A stretch of 64,000 bases of DNA from Anaeramoeba flamelloides (taxonomy: Eukaryota > Metamonada > Anaeramoebidae), in the NCBI GenBank assembly GCA_027625915.1, contig JANTQA010000070.1, positions 8,933,001 through 8,997,000 on the forward strand. Reading direction: 5' to 3'. The notes beneath the pieces were generated by a model. It had not been told where the DNA came from. It saw nothing but the letters and a program-made list of their open reading frames with translations, and did no database searches. Of this stretch, positions 45,391 to 57,235 are shown piece by piece (within the stretch, counting starts at the first letter, position 1; each line of letters begins with the position of its first letter). The position numbers and the translations under genes are program-made.

Positions 45391-45859
45391 AAGTGTGTTT
45401 TCCATTTTTTTATTTTTTATTTTTAAAAAAAAAAAACAAATTTATGAAAAATCACACTTATTTTTCTTTTACACCCGAATCGAGATTTTTAATTACACTG
45501 ATACCCTTTTCCTTTGATTTTTTATAATTTATCTTTTGTAACTAATTCATTAGATAACTTTTATTGAATAATTACAATATAACTTTAATTAGAATAATAC
45601 TGATAATAAATTACATCCAATTTTGTAAACATGTTATTTTAACTCTGAACTGGTTTTTGCTTTACAAGGTATTGAATAACCATAAAAGATGCAACCTTGA
45701 CAAAAATGTTGAAATTTTCTTGATTTATTCAAAAAAAGTTATTTCACAATTTCTATTCAAAAAATTGTCTGAAAAGTTTTTTTGAAAAAAGTTTATTTCT
45801 TATTTTATTTTTATTTATTTATTTTTGAAGAGAGGCAACTCAACAAAATTATTTCCTGT
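45391..45859. other. gene-free 3' flank
   Basis: AT-rich; probable 3' UTR of the preceding gene, then nothing recognisable up to the hairpin array. Confidence 0.45.
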
Positions 45860-46760
45860 TTGCCGTTAGGTTTTTTTTAATTTTAGAAATAAAACAAAAA
45901 TTTATTTAATTTCTGTTTATTTCTCAAAGTAAAAAAAAAACACCGTTAGGTTTTCCAAAATTCAAAAGAATTGTGAAAAATCTTTGGTTTTTCTCTATTC
46001 TTTTGAATTCTGGAAAACCTAGGCACTCTACGGCAATTCACTTTCGGTTTTTTTTTAATTTTTGTTTTGATTAGAAAATCAATAGATTTTCGAAACAAAA
46101 ACAAAAAGCGAAAAAACCGCCGTGAGCTTTTCCAGAATTTAAAAGAACTGAGTAAAATCTTTGATTTTTCTCTATTCTTTTGAATTATGGAAAACCACCG
46201 TGATCTTTTCTTGAGTTTTCTGTTTATTTAGAAAATCAATAGATTTTCGTTAGGTTTTTTTTGAGGTTTTCTATTTTATCTCTGAAGTGTTCTAGGTTTA
46301 TTTCAAAAAGTAAAAAAAACCTAACGAAAATCTATTGATTTTCTAAATAAATAGAAAACTCAAAAAAACCTAACGAAAATCGATAGATTTAACAAATAAA
46401 AAAGATAACCTCAAGAAAGCCTAGGCATTCTAAGGCGCTTAACGACACTTTCCGTTAGGTTTTTTTTAATTTTCGAAATAAAACAAAAAATTATTTAATT
46501 TTCGGTTTATTTCTCAAATTAAAAAAAAATCCGAGGCACTCTAAGGCATTTGACAGAACTTTTAGTTTGTTTTTTTTTTGATTTTTAAAACAAACCGAAA
46601 ATTTAATAAAATTTCGGTTTATTCCAAAAAGGAAAAAAAAAACGCCATTAGCCATATCAAAATTTAAAAGAATTGAACAAAATCAAAGATTTTACTCCAT
46701 CCTTTCAAATTAAAAAAAAAAAAAAAAAAAACTAGGTACTATAAGGCACTCTGCGGCACT
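45860..46760. repeat. array of long hairpins
   Basis: At least five palindromes in 900 bp. 45948-46020 has arms of about 34 bases starting AGGTTTTCCA. 46045-46118 has CGGTTTTTTT and AAAAAACCG arms around GAAAATCAATAGATTTTC. 46126-46195 starts GCTTTTCCAGAATTTAAAAG. 46211-46263 with 46313-46361 forms a near-perfect stem of almost 50 bp. More lie in 46451-46715. Units are spaced by GGCACTCTAAGGC-type words (46022, 46536, 46755). Related single modules lie at 21090-21400 and 29815-30150. No coding frame. Confidence 0.8.
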
Positions 46761-48964
46761 TGGCGATACTTACTGAAATTCTAAACTTGATTTTAGAGTT
46801 TTTTATCCCCACTATAATGTAGACAAGATTATAACTCATTGGATATCTTTTCTTGAAAAAATGAAAAGGAAATTTTTCTAAACAAAGACAAGAAAAAGAG
46901 AAAGGAAAGTAAGAAATAAAAAAAATTAAAAAAATAATAGAAAAAAGAAAAAACTTCAGTGAAAAGTTTTTTTTTGTATCTTAAGTGTTGAATGGGGTTG
47001 GTTGCTTTTTCCTTTTTGGAAGAATTTTTTTGGGATCACCACCCTTATTTGTTTTAATAAAGAGATCTAAATATTCGAACAACTATAGATTCAATGAAAT
47101 AAGTTACTTTATTAAGTGTTAATTTAGAACTTTAAGATGGGCTGAATCTATAAAGTGCTGAGATTTTAAGAATAAGAATTGTTTTTTTTTTTTTTTTGAT
47201 TTTTTATTTTTTTAAAAGTTTCACAAATCTTGTTTTCGCAAGATACCAATGCACGATAGTGGCTTGACAGCAAAAAAACAGTCCAGTTAATGATTCGGTG
47301 GATTGTTTAGAATATCCAATTCGGTCCCACTTTTGTTGGTTTCAGGTAGCTTTTGTTGGGTTCAGTTACTCCAGTTGCATAAATCCAGCTCAATTTATTT
47401 TAGAGCTGATCATGAACAAGATTGGTTAGGTTAGTGTTGACCAATTCTACCAATTCTTATAATGATTTTTTTATTCCTTTTGCCTCCCTTCAAATACCTA
47501 AAAAAAAAAAAACAAACAAAAAAAGGGATGAACCCAAGGAACTCAAGGAACCAAAGGAACCTAAGGAACCGAACGAACCAAAGTAACCAAAGGAACCCAA
47601 ATTACAAAAAAGTTTATTTTTAAATAACTTTAAAATTTTAATTTTTCATTATTTTTTAGAAATTTGTTATAAACTTTGTTTCATTGAAAGATGTACACAA
47701 TATATTTTTCAAATATCAAATATTTTTTATAATTTACCTTTGAAGAGCAATGAAGAAATAAACAGAATAATACATGCTAGAGAATAGTAGATATCCGTAT
47801 GAAGGAAACCCAATAAATCAAAAGAGTTTCTAAAAAATTGAAAAACAAAAATTCTTCGGGCACTATTGAGAAAAACAATAATGTTAATTTTGATCTCAAA
47901 TTATGAAGATCAAATAAAATTACAATAGAAAATAATAGGATTTTTTCAAAATCATTTTCACTGTTTCAATAATATTAGAAGAACGCCTTTTTACCTTGTG
48001 ACTATCAATCTTTCAATAAATAAAACAATTGAAAATTAATTATTTGGAAAAAAAAATTGAAAACAAAGAAAAATAAGGAATCAAAAATGTGAAAAAATGA
48101 TTTAACTTTTGGAATTTCAAAAATAAATTTATTCTTCAATTCTGGATTCAAACCCTTTAAACACATTTAATAAACTGTTACTACAACTTTTTTTATTTTT
48201 TTTTGACTTGAAAATGGTTTTGTAAAACAAAATAAAAAAAATAGACTTTGAATAAGATTTATATCTGTGAAAAAATAAAATAAAATAAAACATATCTATT
48301 TTCTTTGCTAAATTAACAAGAGAATTTTTTGTTTAAATTCCGATTCTTACAAAAAATCAATAAATGACACAAACCACGGTAATGGTAAAAACCTTTAAAA
48401 ATTCAAATAACCATAAAAAAGAGAAAACTATTGGAGAGAATAAAAATAATTTCAATATCTATTATTTGGATATTTTAGATAAGATCAGGCCTAAAAATTG
48501 CATAGTTAAAATCCTTAGCTATTAGTATTTGGTTTCATACTTTTTTATTTTTCACACTGGATTGATATTAAAAATTAATTTTTTCAAAATCAAAAAAATA
48601 ATATTGACAAATTAAAAAATGTCTGCAAAGTTTTTATTTCAATTTTCTATTCTTAGAAATTTCTTTTACTTGGTTTTGAATAAAGAATTTTATGGGTTTA
48701 AATGTAAAGACAATCTGTAAAAAAGTTTATTTTCGAAATGTTCGTGGATTGCAATTATTTTCAAATGAGATTTAGTAAATTTACAAAGAATTGAAATTGA
48801 AGAAAAATTTTTTATATTTCTTTTTAAGAATTTTATGACTTTAGTATTTTTTTTTTTTTTGTTTGTAATGGAAAAATGTTATTTAATTATGGACAAAACC
48901 CAATGTTGGGAATTGCAAATTATAATATTAGTAATAAAAAATAAAAAATTTTCGTTTTATTGTC
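46761..48964. other. gene-free stretch with an unusual GC-richer patch
   Basis: Between about 47220 and 47480 the base composition is noticeably less AT-rich, and a 30-codon minus-strand frame (ends near 47312) is open, but no family or splice context supports a gene. It is followed by the nine-base repeat at 47530. The rest is plain AT-rich DNA, including the 3' flank of the TMX3-like gene. Confidence 0.4.
47530..47601 (+). repeat. nine-base tandem repeat, eight units
   Basis: Eight units of GAACCNAAG. The sixth base of the unit varies (C, C, A, T, G, A, A, C) while most others are constant. In one frame this reads mainly Glu-Pro-Lys. Confidence 0.9.
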
Positions 48965-50346
48965 TTATTGTTTGATACAAAACATTAAAAGCGACGAAAT
49001 TACGATCAGAAATGTAAAAAACAATGTAGTGATTAAAGGTTTTTCTTTGATTACAGCCATTATTTCCTTTGTGGTTTGTTGTACCAAGCCGCCAACGCCA
49101 GAACCGGCGCCTTTCGGATGTATTTTTCGCAAAAAGATATCATCAATAAATGATTGAATTTGTTGTTCATTTTGAAAGCCATCCTCAAATGGTGACTCGT
49201 AATAGTATTGCTTCGCATTATTTAGTATAAGGCTTCTGGGCAAGTCATCAATTGTGATCGAGTATTTGGCCATGTAATTTTCCCATTTTGTTCCGTCAAG
49301 CCAAGTGTATCCAATTCTTTTCTCTTTTAGGGCAACTTGCTTTATGAGTGATAAATAATTTTTATTTGATACATTTGCAGGGTTTATAAAGGCAATCAAG
49401 ATTAAAGCCTTTGATTCAGTTATCCTGCGATACGTGTGTAGGTTAAATTGTGGCATTAGTGGGATACTGTTGTTGTTAATAAAGGATTGTAGTTCATTCT
49501 CGAATTGTTGCTCGTTTTCATAGCTGTTGCATAAATTAAATACGTTTGGCTTGATTTCGTCATCCCTAATTGCCAAGAGAAACCTCCCATTATTCTCTTT
49601 ATTTTTGATCACAGAAGAAAAGAGATCGTTGCTGGTTGGCAAGTCAGCTGATGCTATGGACCAAAAACGAAGATCGTTTCGAGAATCTTCAGATCTTTGG
49701 ATTAATTGCAAAGTTCCACAATCTGCATTTGAAAGATTTGTTAATGGATCATGAACAATAACAAAATTCGTCATTGAGTTGGTTAGTAAGCCAGTTACGT
49801 TGTTAAGTTGGGTTGTTGTAATTGGTAAAATGGAGGGCTGTGAAAATTTGTCGCAAAAGTCATACATTTGTTGGTATGTCCTGGCAAGTTCAAATTCCCA
49901 GACGTTGCTTTGGTAGTAGAATTTTAATGTTGGGAAGTCGAGTACATTTTGGGAACCACAAATAGACCTTTTTTTGTCACAATTTACACCCCCAAATTTG
50001 AGATCTGGAAATGCCTTTGCAACTTGGTAAAACTTTGGTGTTAATTTTTTACAATCACCTTTTATTAATATTCAAGTTTTGAAAAGTAAAGAAATGGAGC
50101 TAATTAAGTTTAGTCGATTGTTTTTACATTTTGTTGTGTTTTTTAGTTTTGGTTGATTTTGAAGAAATTGGAAAAAGAATTACCACACCAATTAGTATAA
50201 AATTTTACAAACCATCTTTCATTTGATGTTGGTATTTTTTCAAAGCTTTCTTCGTCTAATTCATAATAGTTGTCAGTCACTTCACTGTTGCTGACTATTG
50301 CCCTGAAGAGAGAAATGAAAAGAATTAAAATTAAGAGTTTGTTCAT
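48965..50346 (-). CDS. TMX3-like transmembrane thioredoxin (PDI family)
   Basis: Two minus-strand exons, 50346-50184 and 50058-48965, with a 125-nt intron (donor GTAATT, acceptor AAAAG), giving 418 aa. The start is the ATG at 50346, which gives a clean signal peptide, MNKLLILILFISLF. The intron splits the Gly of the active site WCGDCKKL (residues 53-60). Thioredoxin features follow: CGSQNVLDFPTLKFY has the cis-proline and beta strand. Two further thioredoxin-like segments without cysteine pairs come next, then GAGSG and a C-terminal membrane segment, LITTLFFTFLIVISSLLMF, ending KQ. The layout and length match TMX3 (ER membrane oxidoreductase with a luminal catalytic domain). The active site is CGDC instead of the usual CGHC, and no KKxx retrieval signal is present. 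Confidence 0.88.
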
Positions 50347-53300
50347 TTTTTTTAAAAAATGAAACTCGAAAAATTTTTTTATCAATTAATGGTGAGTGTT
50401 TTGAGGACGAATTGTCTTCACACTCAGAGAGTGGTTTACTTTACAAAAATAATATCGTGGAAATTGAATTCTTTTGGTTGAAAGTATTAAAACGAAATTC
50501 TACTAAAGATTCAAGATTTTCTAAAACAAAAATGTTGGGTTTTGTAAAAAACATATAAAAACAATCTTTTTCATTTATTATATTTAGTCAACCTTTCTTT
50601 TTTTCAATTTGTCAAAAGTCAATAAAAATGGTTTAATCGAATGGCCTTCAAAAGGAAAGCCGAAATAATTTTAATTATTGGTTTTTTTGAGGGATTTCTG
50701 AGGCGAAGAAATTAAATAATTTTTTGATCAAAAACTTGTGAATTTTCAAAAAAATCACAAAATAAAATTCAATTTTTATTATTATGATGAAAAGTTTATA
50801 TCACTTTATTTTCAAGTATCTTATACTCTTGCTCCAAATTCTGGAATATTTAAAAAAGAGGTGAGAAATTATTGGATTTTAATTTTTGAATCTTTTCGAG
50901 GTAAATTTCAAATTTGGTTTTGAAAATGATTGTACTCAAATACTAAATTTAGTAAAAAAACCTAAATATTAAGTTTTTAGAAGATCTCTAAACAGAATAT
51001 TCTTTTGAATTAATAAATTTATATTTTCAAATCAAACTAATAATCTCGTCTATAATCTAAAATTATTTCTGTATAATTTTTTGAACAAAACAAGAAAAAT
51101 TTTCAAGATATTTTACTGATATTATTCCAACATCTATTGAAATTATTTCAAAGTAAATAGTATATCCAACATTTTTAAGATCATTTAAACAGTTATGATG
51201 TTCACATATCAGAGTTTCATTCAGTTTGAGCAAAATAACACTGTTTTAATTATTGACACAAAAATTATTTTTCAAAAAAAACTAAAAAATTTTGAAATAG
51301 AAATCCATAAAAATTATCAAAGATATAATTTGATTTATACACGGTTTACAATGATAAAAATTCCCCACTTTCAACTATCGTTCTGTTAATTTTTCTTTCT
51401 GTGGAAGTTGTTATTAAAAAAGTTATCTATAAAAATGAAGTTGTATAGAAAAACCAAAAATTTTGGATTTTGTAAAAATCTATAATAAACAGAAGAGTTC
51501 GTCTGAAAAAAATTTTTTTTGTCTCGCTTTTTAATTTAATTTATTTGGTGTTCAAATCCCTAAACATTGCCATTATTTTTAGAAAGGTGATCTCAAAATG
51601 TAGGATATTCATAATCCAAGCAAAAATAGTTATTATTTACCATGTTCTATTGAACTCATTTAATAAATAAAAAAATGATTTGTTTCATTTAAATTTATAC
51701 AATGTTGTTTTTCAGATTCTTCTGGAGAAAAGTGTGAAATTTTCATATAAATTTGACAATTTTATGTTTCAAAAAGTAAAAAGTCGAAAAAAAAAACATA
51801 TTTTTTATTCGTTTTAATTAATCAAATAAAATTGAAAAATTATTTGAAACCACCAAATTACCTGTCTGGTAGAAGATTAATAATATAAAATAAATTGAGT
51901 ATTGTAAGGAATTTAGAAAAAAAACTTCAGAAAGTAACCTATTGATTTTTTCTAATCTTTTTAATTTTTTATGATTTCAAAAAGAATAATATGTTTTTCT
52001 TTTTGCCAAAATATTATATTTAAATGTTTGAAATTGATTTTTTTCACGAATACAATTAGAAATTTATATTATATACTAATAATGAAAGATATAAAAAATT
52101 TGTACAAAATGACCTTAAATCATAAAGAATCTATACTATGTTTAAATATTTTAAAATGTGGAGATTTTACTATATCGATTATTTTGGTATTATTATTTTT
52201 TTACAATGCCCTGATAAAATGAGATTATCTTTGTAGAAACACCATTAAAAAAATTTAACTAGAACTTACATTTCTTAGATTGATAAAAATCGTTCATTAA
52301 GATTTAAAATTATCCACATCTCGTTTTTTTATCAATTTTTTATTTTTTTCATTAATATACAATAAAATTCCTTTCCATAGGTTTATTTTATATACTTTTT
52401 AGAAAATATTAATAAATTTCTATTTTCTACTCTTTTACTTTATTTTAATTTTTTTTTTTTTTTTTTTTTGGTGGGGGTTGCTTATAAATCGAAATAAAAT
52501 TAAAATGTATAATAAACATTAAATATATTTTTATTATAAATCCAGATAATTGATTCTTATTATTTTAAGGGAATTTAATCTAGAATTTTACAAACCTTTT
52601 TATATTTTCCAAAAATTTTCTTCAATTTTTCCATTTTTATAATACTCCCATTTTCACTCTTAAGATAAAAACTTTAAATAAAATTTAAAGTTATAAAAAA
52701 CATCTAGTTAAGGTAGATATTTTTGAATGTTATTTTACTTAAATTAATTTTTCTAGAATATGAATTTTGTCCTTTAATTTAGAATAATTTTTGAACCTTA
52801 AATTTTATTTAAAGTTGGTATCTTAGAAGTGAACTGAAAGTACCTAAAAATTAAATAGTTGTTTCTTTTTCTTCAAAAGAAAAAATATATACTTTACAAT
52901 TTTACTTGTAATTATATTCTTTTTAAACATTAAATATTTGATTACATTTATTATGAATTTTTTTTGAATGAAAATGGTTTTTCATAAGTTAAAATAATCT
53001 CTGTTTAACCATGACAGATACAATTTATTAATTAAAATTTTTGTATTTTAAAAGAATATTAATTTATTAATTAGCATTTTATCTCTAATAAAGATATTTT
53101 AGTAATTTATTTTTAATTCCAATTGGTACCATTTAGCACTAATACCTTTGAATGGGGATAATTTTTTAGATAATGTCAAATATTCTGTTACTTTTTATGT
53201 AGTTCCTTTTGTAAAATCTTGAAAAGAATAAGACCAATAAGATTGTACGAAAAAGTGGAGCATTTTGTTTTATATTTTAAATAATAATTATTTATTAAGC

Positions 53301-53485
53301 CGTTCTATTACTAAAAAGATGATATCAAATTGGGTAGAATGTTGGTGGTGCTCAAATAAGTATAAGATATTTGTTTAAAAAAATCTATTTATATCAATAC
53401 TTTCCTTAAAATGAAATTATTGTTTGAAATTTTTAATGAAACCCATCCATTAAATTAAAAAAAAAATAAATACATAAAAAATTAA
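50347..53485. other. gene-free AT-rich stretch
   Basis: Three kilobases with only short Phe/Lys/Asn-rich frames on both strands. No splice-bounded exon and no repeat ends were recognised. A T run of about 22 lies at 52448. Confidence 0.5.
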
Positions 53486-54181
53486 GGGTCAAATCATTAT
53501 GGTGAAATTTTTTTTTCTGAAATAGATTAAAACTTTTTAGTAATTTTATTGAGGACCTAACACCAATCAAAAAGCTTCCTGCCTATGATGTATGATCGAT
53601 CTCCCGAAATCAACAACTAAAGATGAGGATATTTTTAGAAAAAAGTGCCAAAGAGTGACACTCAATTTCCTATTAGAATGGTTAGAATATACAATTTTGA
53701 AAACAACAATGTTCAGTTTTGAAGTGTCGCTCTTTGGCGCTTTTTGAGATATCGGTGATTTTTTTTTCTTTTTTTTTTTTTCATTTTTCAAATGAGTTAT
53801 TGTTATCTCAAGTATATTACATAATCCTTACTTTGTCAAATTTAGAGGGTTACCAAATAACCACAAATCAGATTAAATCGAATTAAATTGATTGCGAACT
53901 TCAAGAAAGCAATTTGTTTTAAATTAAAGAAATTTAACCATTTGGAAATAGTAAATGAGAAAAGATGAATTTTTTTTTTTAAATTTTGATTTTTTGAAAT
54001 TGAGAACTGTTTCAAACTTATTTTTCTATAATTGAATTTTTTGTTAATTGATGATCCAATGGAATTTTTTTTTTCAGTTATTTGAAATTTGTCAACCAAA
54101 AGAAGGGCTATTTCATAATACCCTTTTTGGTCTCAGCCACCGCTTGAGTATGGTGAATATTTATGGTAAATAACTCGACCC
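53486..54181. mobile_element. TTAA-type MITE, copy 2
   Basis: Flanked by TTAA on both sides (53482-53485 and 54182-54185). The ends GGGTCAAATCATTATGGTGA and TATGGTAAATAACTCGACCC are inverted counterparts. About 700 bp align with 3058-3736. Intact target duplication makes this the better copy for defining the ends. Confidence 0.85.
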
Positions 54182-55038
54182 TTAAAATAACATTTTGATC
54201 CAAAGAATTTTTGAAACAATAAAATATAGTTATCAATTTTTTACTTCCTTCTTAAATCTTAAATTGAATATATGTTCTTCAGAAAAAAACAATTATGATC
54301 AGAAAAAAAACCTACCAATTTTCATATGTAAAAAATTCTCCTATAAAATTTAACTCAGAAAACTTTATATCTTTTATTTAATAACATCCAAAAAAAAAAC
54401 TGGAAGATGTTGAGGATTAAATAAATGATAAATAACAAAATTCTATTAAGGTGCATTGATTGAGAATTACGTTTAATAAAGATATTTTAAAATAAAGTTG
54501 TGGTTCTTTTTCATGAATAACTTGTTAATTAAGTGGTAATTCTAAAAAGAGAATATATTTTAATAACTAAAAAAATAATAATAAAGTATATCAATATCTC
54601 AATTGAAAAATTCAATTAGCACTGATAATTGAATCAATAAAAATCGAAAAGGTTACATTATTTAAATGTGGGTTATCTATCAACTCGATGTTCTCAGGAT
54701 TTTCATATATTATTTATAAAAAATCGGGTAATTTTCACAAAATAAATCATTACAAAAAAAAAGGATAAAATAAATATTTTAGATTTATTAAAAAAAAAAT
54801 AAAATAAAAAAACAAAATTAAATAATTAACAAAATTAGAGGAAAAATCAGAGGAAGAATACAAAAGAAGAAAAATAAATAGAAAAAGAAAAAACTCTACA
54901 AAAATGATAAATTTAAATATGTATGTATGTATGTATGTATATATAATATATACTCGATTAATAAATTATTTTTCTGATCCATTTTTTATATATATATAAA
55001 AAAAAAACTTGTTTTTGAATTGGTATCTTATTTGTATA
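54182..55038. other. gene-free 3' flank of the Sin3-like gene
   Basis: AT-rich, with a (GTAT)n and TA tract at 54917-54952. No exons. Confidence 0.5.
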
Positions 55039-56588
55039 TTACTTTTTTTTCAAATTTTTATTTAAATTATTTATAATTGAGCTTAAACTTTTTCTATTAT
55101 TCTTTTGCTTAACTGCCTTGCGATTTTTTAATCTGTAAAAAAAATCTTCGGTATTGTTAATAAAATGCTTTTGTAAAGAATTGATGTTAAACTTGAATTC
55201 TAAATCATTTCTTATTGAAACATTTATAGAAGCGACATCTAATAATTGGTATTCTAATTCTTCTGGTAAGAATATTTTTGAGGAATCGATCATGGTATTT
55301 TTATTAATTAATTTCAACCAGTTTTTTTTATTTCTTGTTAAAAAAATTTTATTTTTTGAGGCAATATTTTCTAAATAATTCCAAAGCTTTTTCTCTACTT
55401 TTTTCTTGTTGTCTAAGGAATTTAGAGTATTTTTGGAACTATTAATTTTATTAATAATTTGATATTTTTTTTTCTCAACCTTTTCCTTTTTTACCTTGTT
55501 TAATTGGATGCTCATTAATTTTTTCTCACCAATCCCATTTTCAACCTCAACCCTAATTTGAGAGCTTAACCCCCTCTCACCCTTGCGGGTTGGATTAATT
55601 TTATTAGAAAAATGATATTTATATAGATCCTCGGTTTTCAAAATATTTCTTGCATTTTGGAAATAAGTATCCAAATCTGGGAATTGTTGATCATTTTGGT
55701 AATTCAAAAATAAAGATATTAATCTATTTGTATGTTTGTTCGAAATAAGATCAAAAATGGTATAGCATAATTTGATTAATAATAGATCCAAAGTTTTAAA
55801 ATCATCAATTTTTCCACAGAACATTGATAATAATCTATTTTCGTATTCTTTTTTTGTCATTTTACCACTAATTAATAATTTTAACCATTTAATTGTGAAA
55901 TTGAAGGGTCTTAATGAAATTATTTTTTCTTTATCCATTTTTGTTTGATTCGTAAAATTTTCCATTGCTTCTTTAAATGAAAAGGAATGTCTGCTTTTCT
56001 TATTATTATTGCATTTTTCGGTATTATTATTATTATTGTCGTCGTTGTTGTTGTTGTTCTTATTATTCTTATTATTAATAAATTTATTTGGTTTTCGTTT
56101 TTTAATCCGTTCTTGTGATTGATAAACTTTTTGTTGTGACATATCTTTCAAAATGTGTAAGCGATAATCTAAAGTTTCCATAAGCTCAAATACAATATTG
56201 AAATCAATGCTACCAAAAAGAAAGGGGCGATGGATTTTTATTTTTTGTTTGATCAATTCATTTGATGAGAATAAATAAATTAAAATTAATTCTCCACAAC
56301 AAAAGGAATTTGGATATTTTTTGTATTGTGGCTTTAAAAAATATTTTAAGAGAGAATCAACAAAATTAATCAATTTTTTTTTCGATTCTTTCAAAGTTTT
56401 CTTTAATGTAAGCTCTAATTTTTGAAATTTTTGGTATCTAATTTCTGAATTGTTTTGATCAAATAATTTTGAAATCGAAATATTTTCTATTGAATTTATC
56501 GTGTGTTTTAATAAATTCATTAAGGCAATTAAAATATTATTATCAGAAAAGGTGAAAAAAAATGGTTTTGTAATCATTTGAGAATCAA
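55039..56588 (-). CDS. Sin3-like co-repressor, C-terminal region
   Basis: One long exon, of at least 512 codons from the ATG at 56577. The frame is open back to an acceptor-like ATATAG at 56590-56589, so it may be the last exon. The order of segments follows Sin3 after its histone deacetylase interaction domain: a KPFFFTFSDNNILIALMNLL segment (like the Sin3 stretch before its acidic linker), HRPFLFGSIDFNIVFELMET with DYRLHIL (like the FFGNN...FFRLHHILYERL segment), an Asn-rich insert, then WLKLLISGKMTKKEYENRL and FKTLDLLLIKLCYTI (like LLDG...YED...FTLDKLI). The tail is Lys-rich. Sin3 is a nuclear scaffold for deacetylase complexes. The similarity is moderate and was judged by eye. Without upstream exons the product would lack the deacetylase-binding part. 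Confidence 0.6.
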
Positions 56589-56758
56589 CTATATTATTGT
56601 TATAAAAATTGATGATTTTAAATAAAATAATGAAAAGAAATTAAATAATATATATTATATAAATAATGAATTTGAGATTATTTTTTAAATTTTAATTTTT
56701 AAAAAAAAAATAAAAAAAAAATGATATTAAAATTTGAGAAATAAAAAGTATACGACCA

Positions 56759-56880
56759 TTTGAAAAAAACGAGTTTCAAAATATTTTAAAAGTGTTACTC
56801 GGGTTGCTGGAAAGGGAAAGTCAAATAGTTTGAGTAACAGTTTTGATCACTTTTATTCCTCGCTTTTTTAAAATAGCTGT
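56759..56880. repeat. palindromic mini-element, copy
   Basis: TTTTAAAAGTGTTACTCGGG faces GTTTGAGTAACAGTTTTGAT, with outer TTTGAAAAAAACGAG against CTCGCTTTTTTAAAATAG. Same family as 18023-18155. Confidence 0.7.
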
Positions 56881-57235
56881 GAATATTTAATCTTGATTAG
56901 AAAATAAAATTTTAATTTCTTTTTTTTAATGGTATTTCTAAAAAAAAAAAAAAATTCAAATAATGTTTCAAAAATATATTTGCTTTACAAAAAAGAAATA
57001 ATTAAAGCCCATTTAAATAATATATTGAATAAAAAAAAATTAAAACCATTTTTGTTAATTTCGGCTCTTTATTACTAGTATAAAAGTAAAAACAATTGTC
57101 AACACTTCAATTTTTTTGATTTCTGTATTAAATAGTCTAACCAAGGTGAATTATGGATATTTTTAATATTTATTGAAATTTGTATAAGAAGTGAGAAAGA
57201 TTATTTATTAAAATTTTCCAAATCTTTGTTTATTT

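Noticed and set aside
45860-46760. CRISPR-like array
   Set aside because: Repeats are long palindromes of different lengths without uniform spacers, in a eukaryotic genome.
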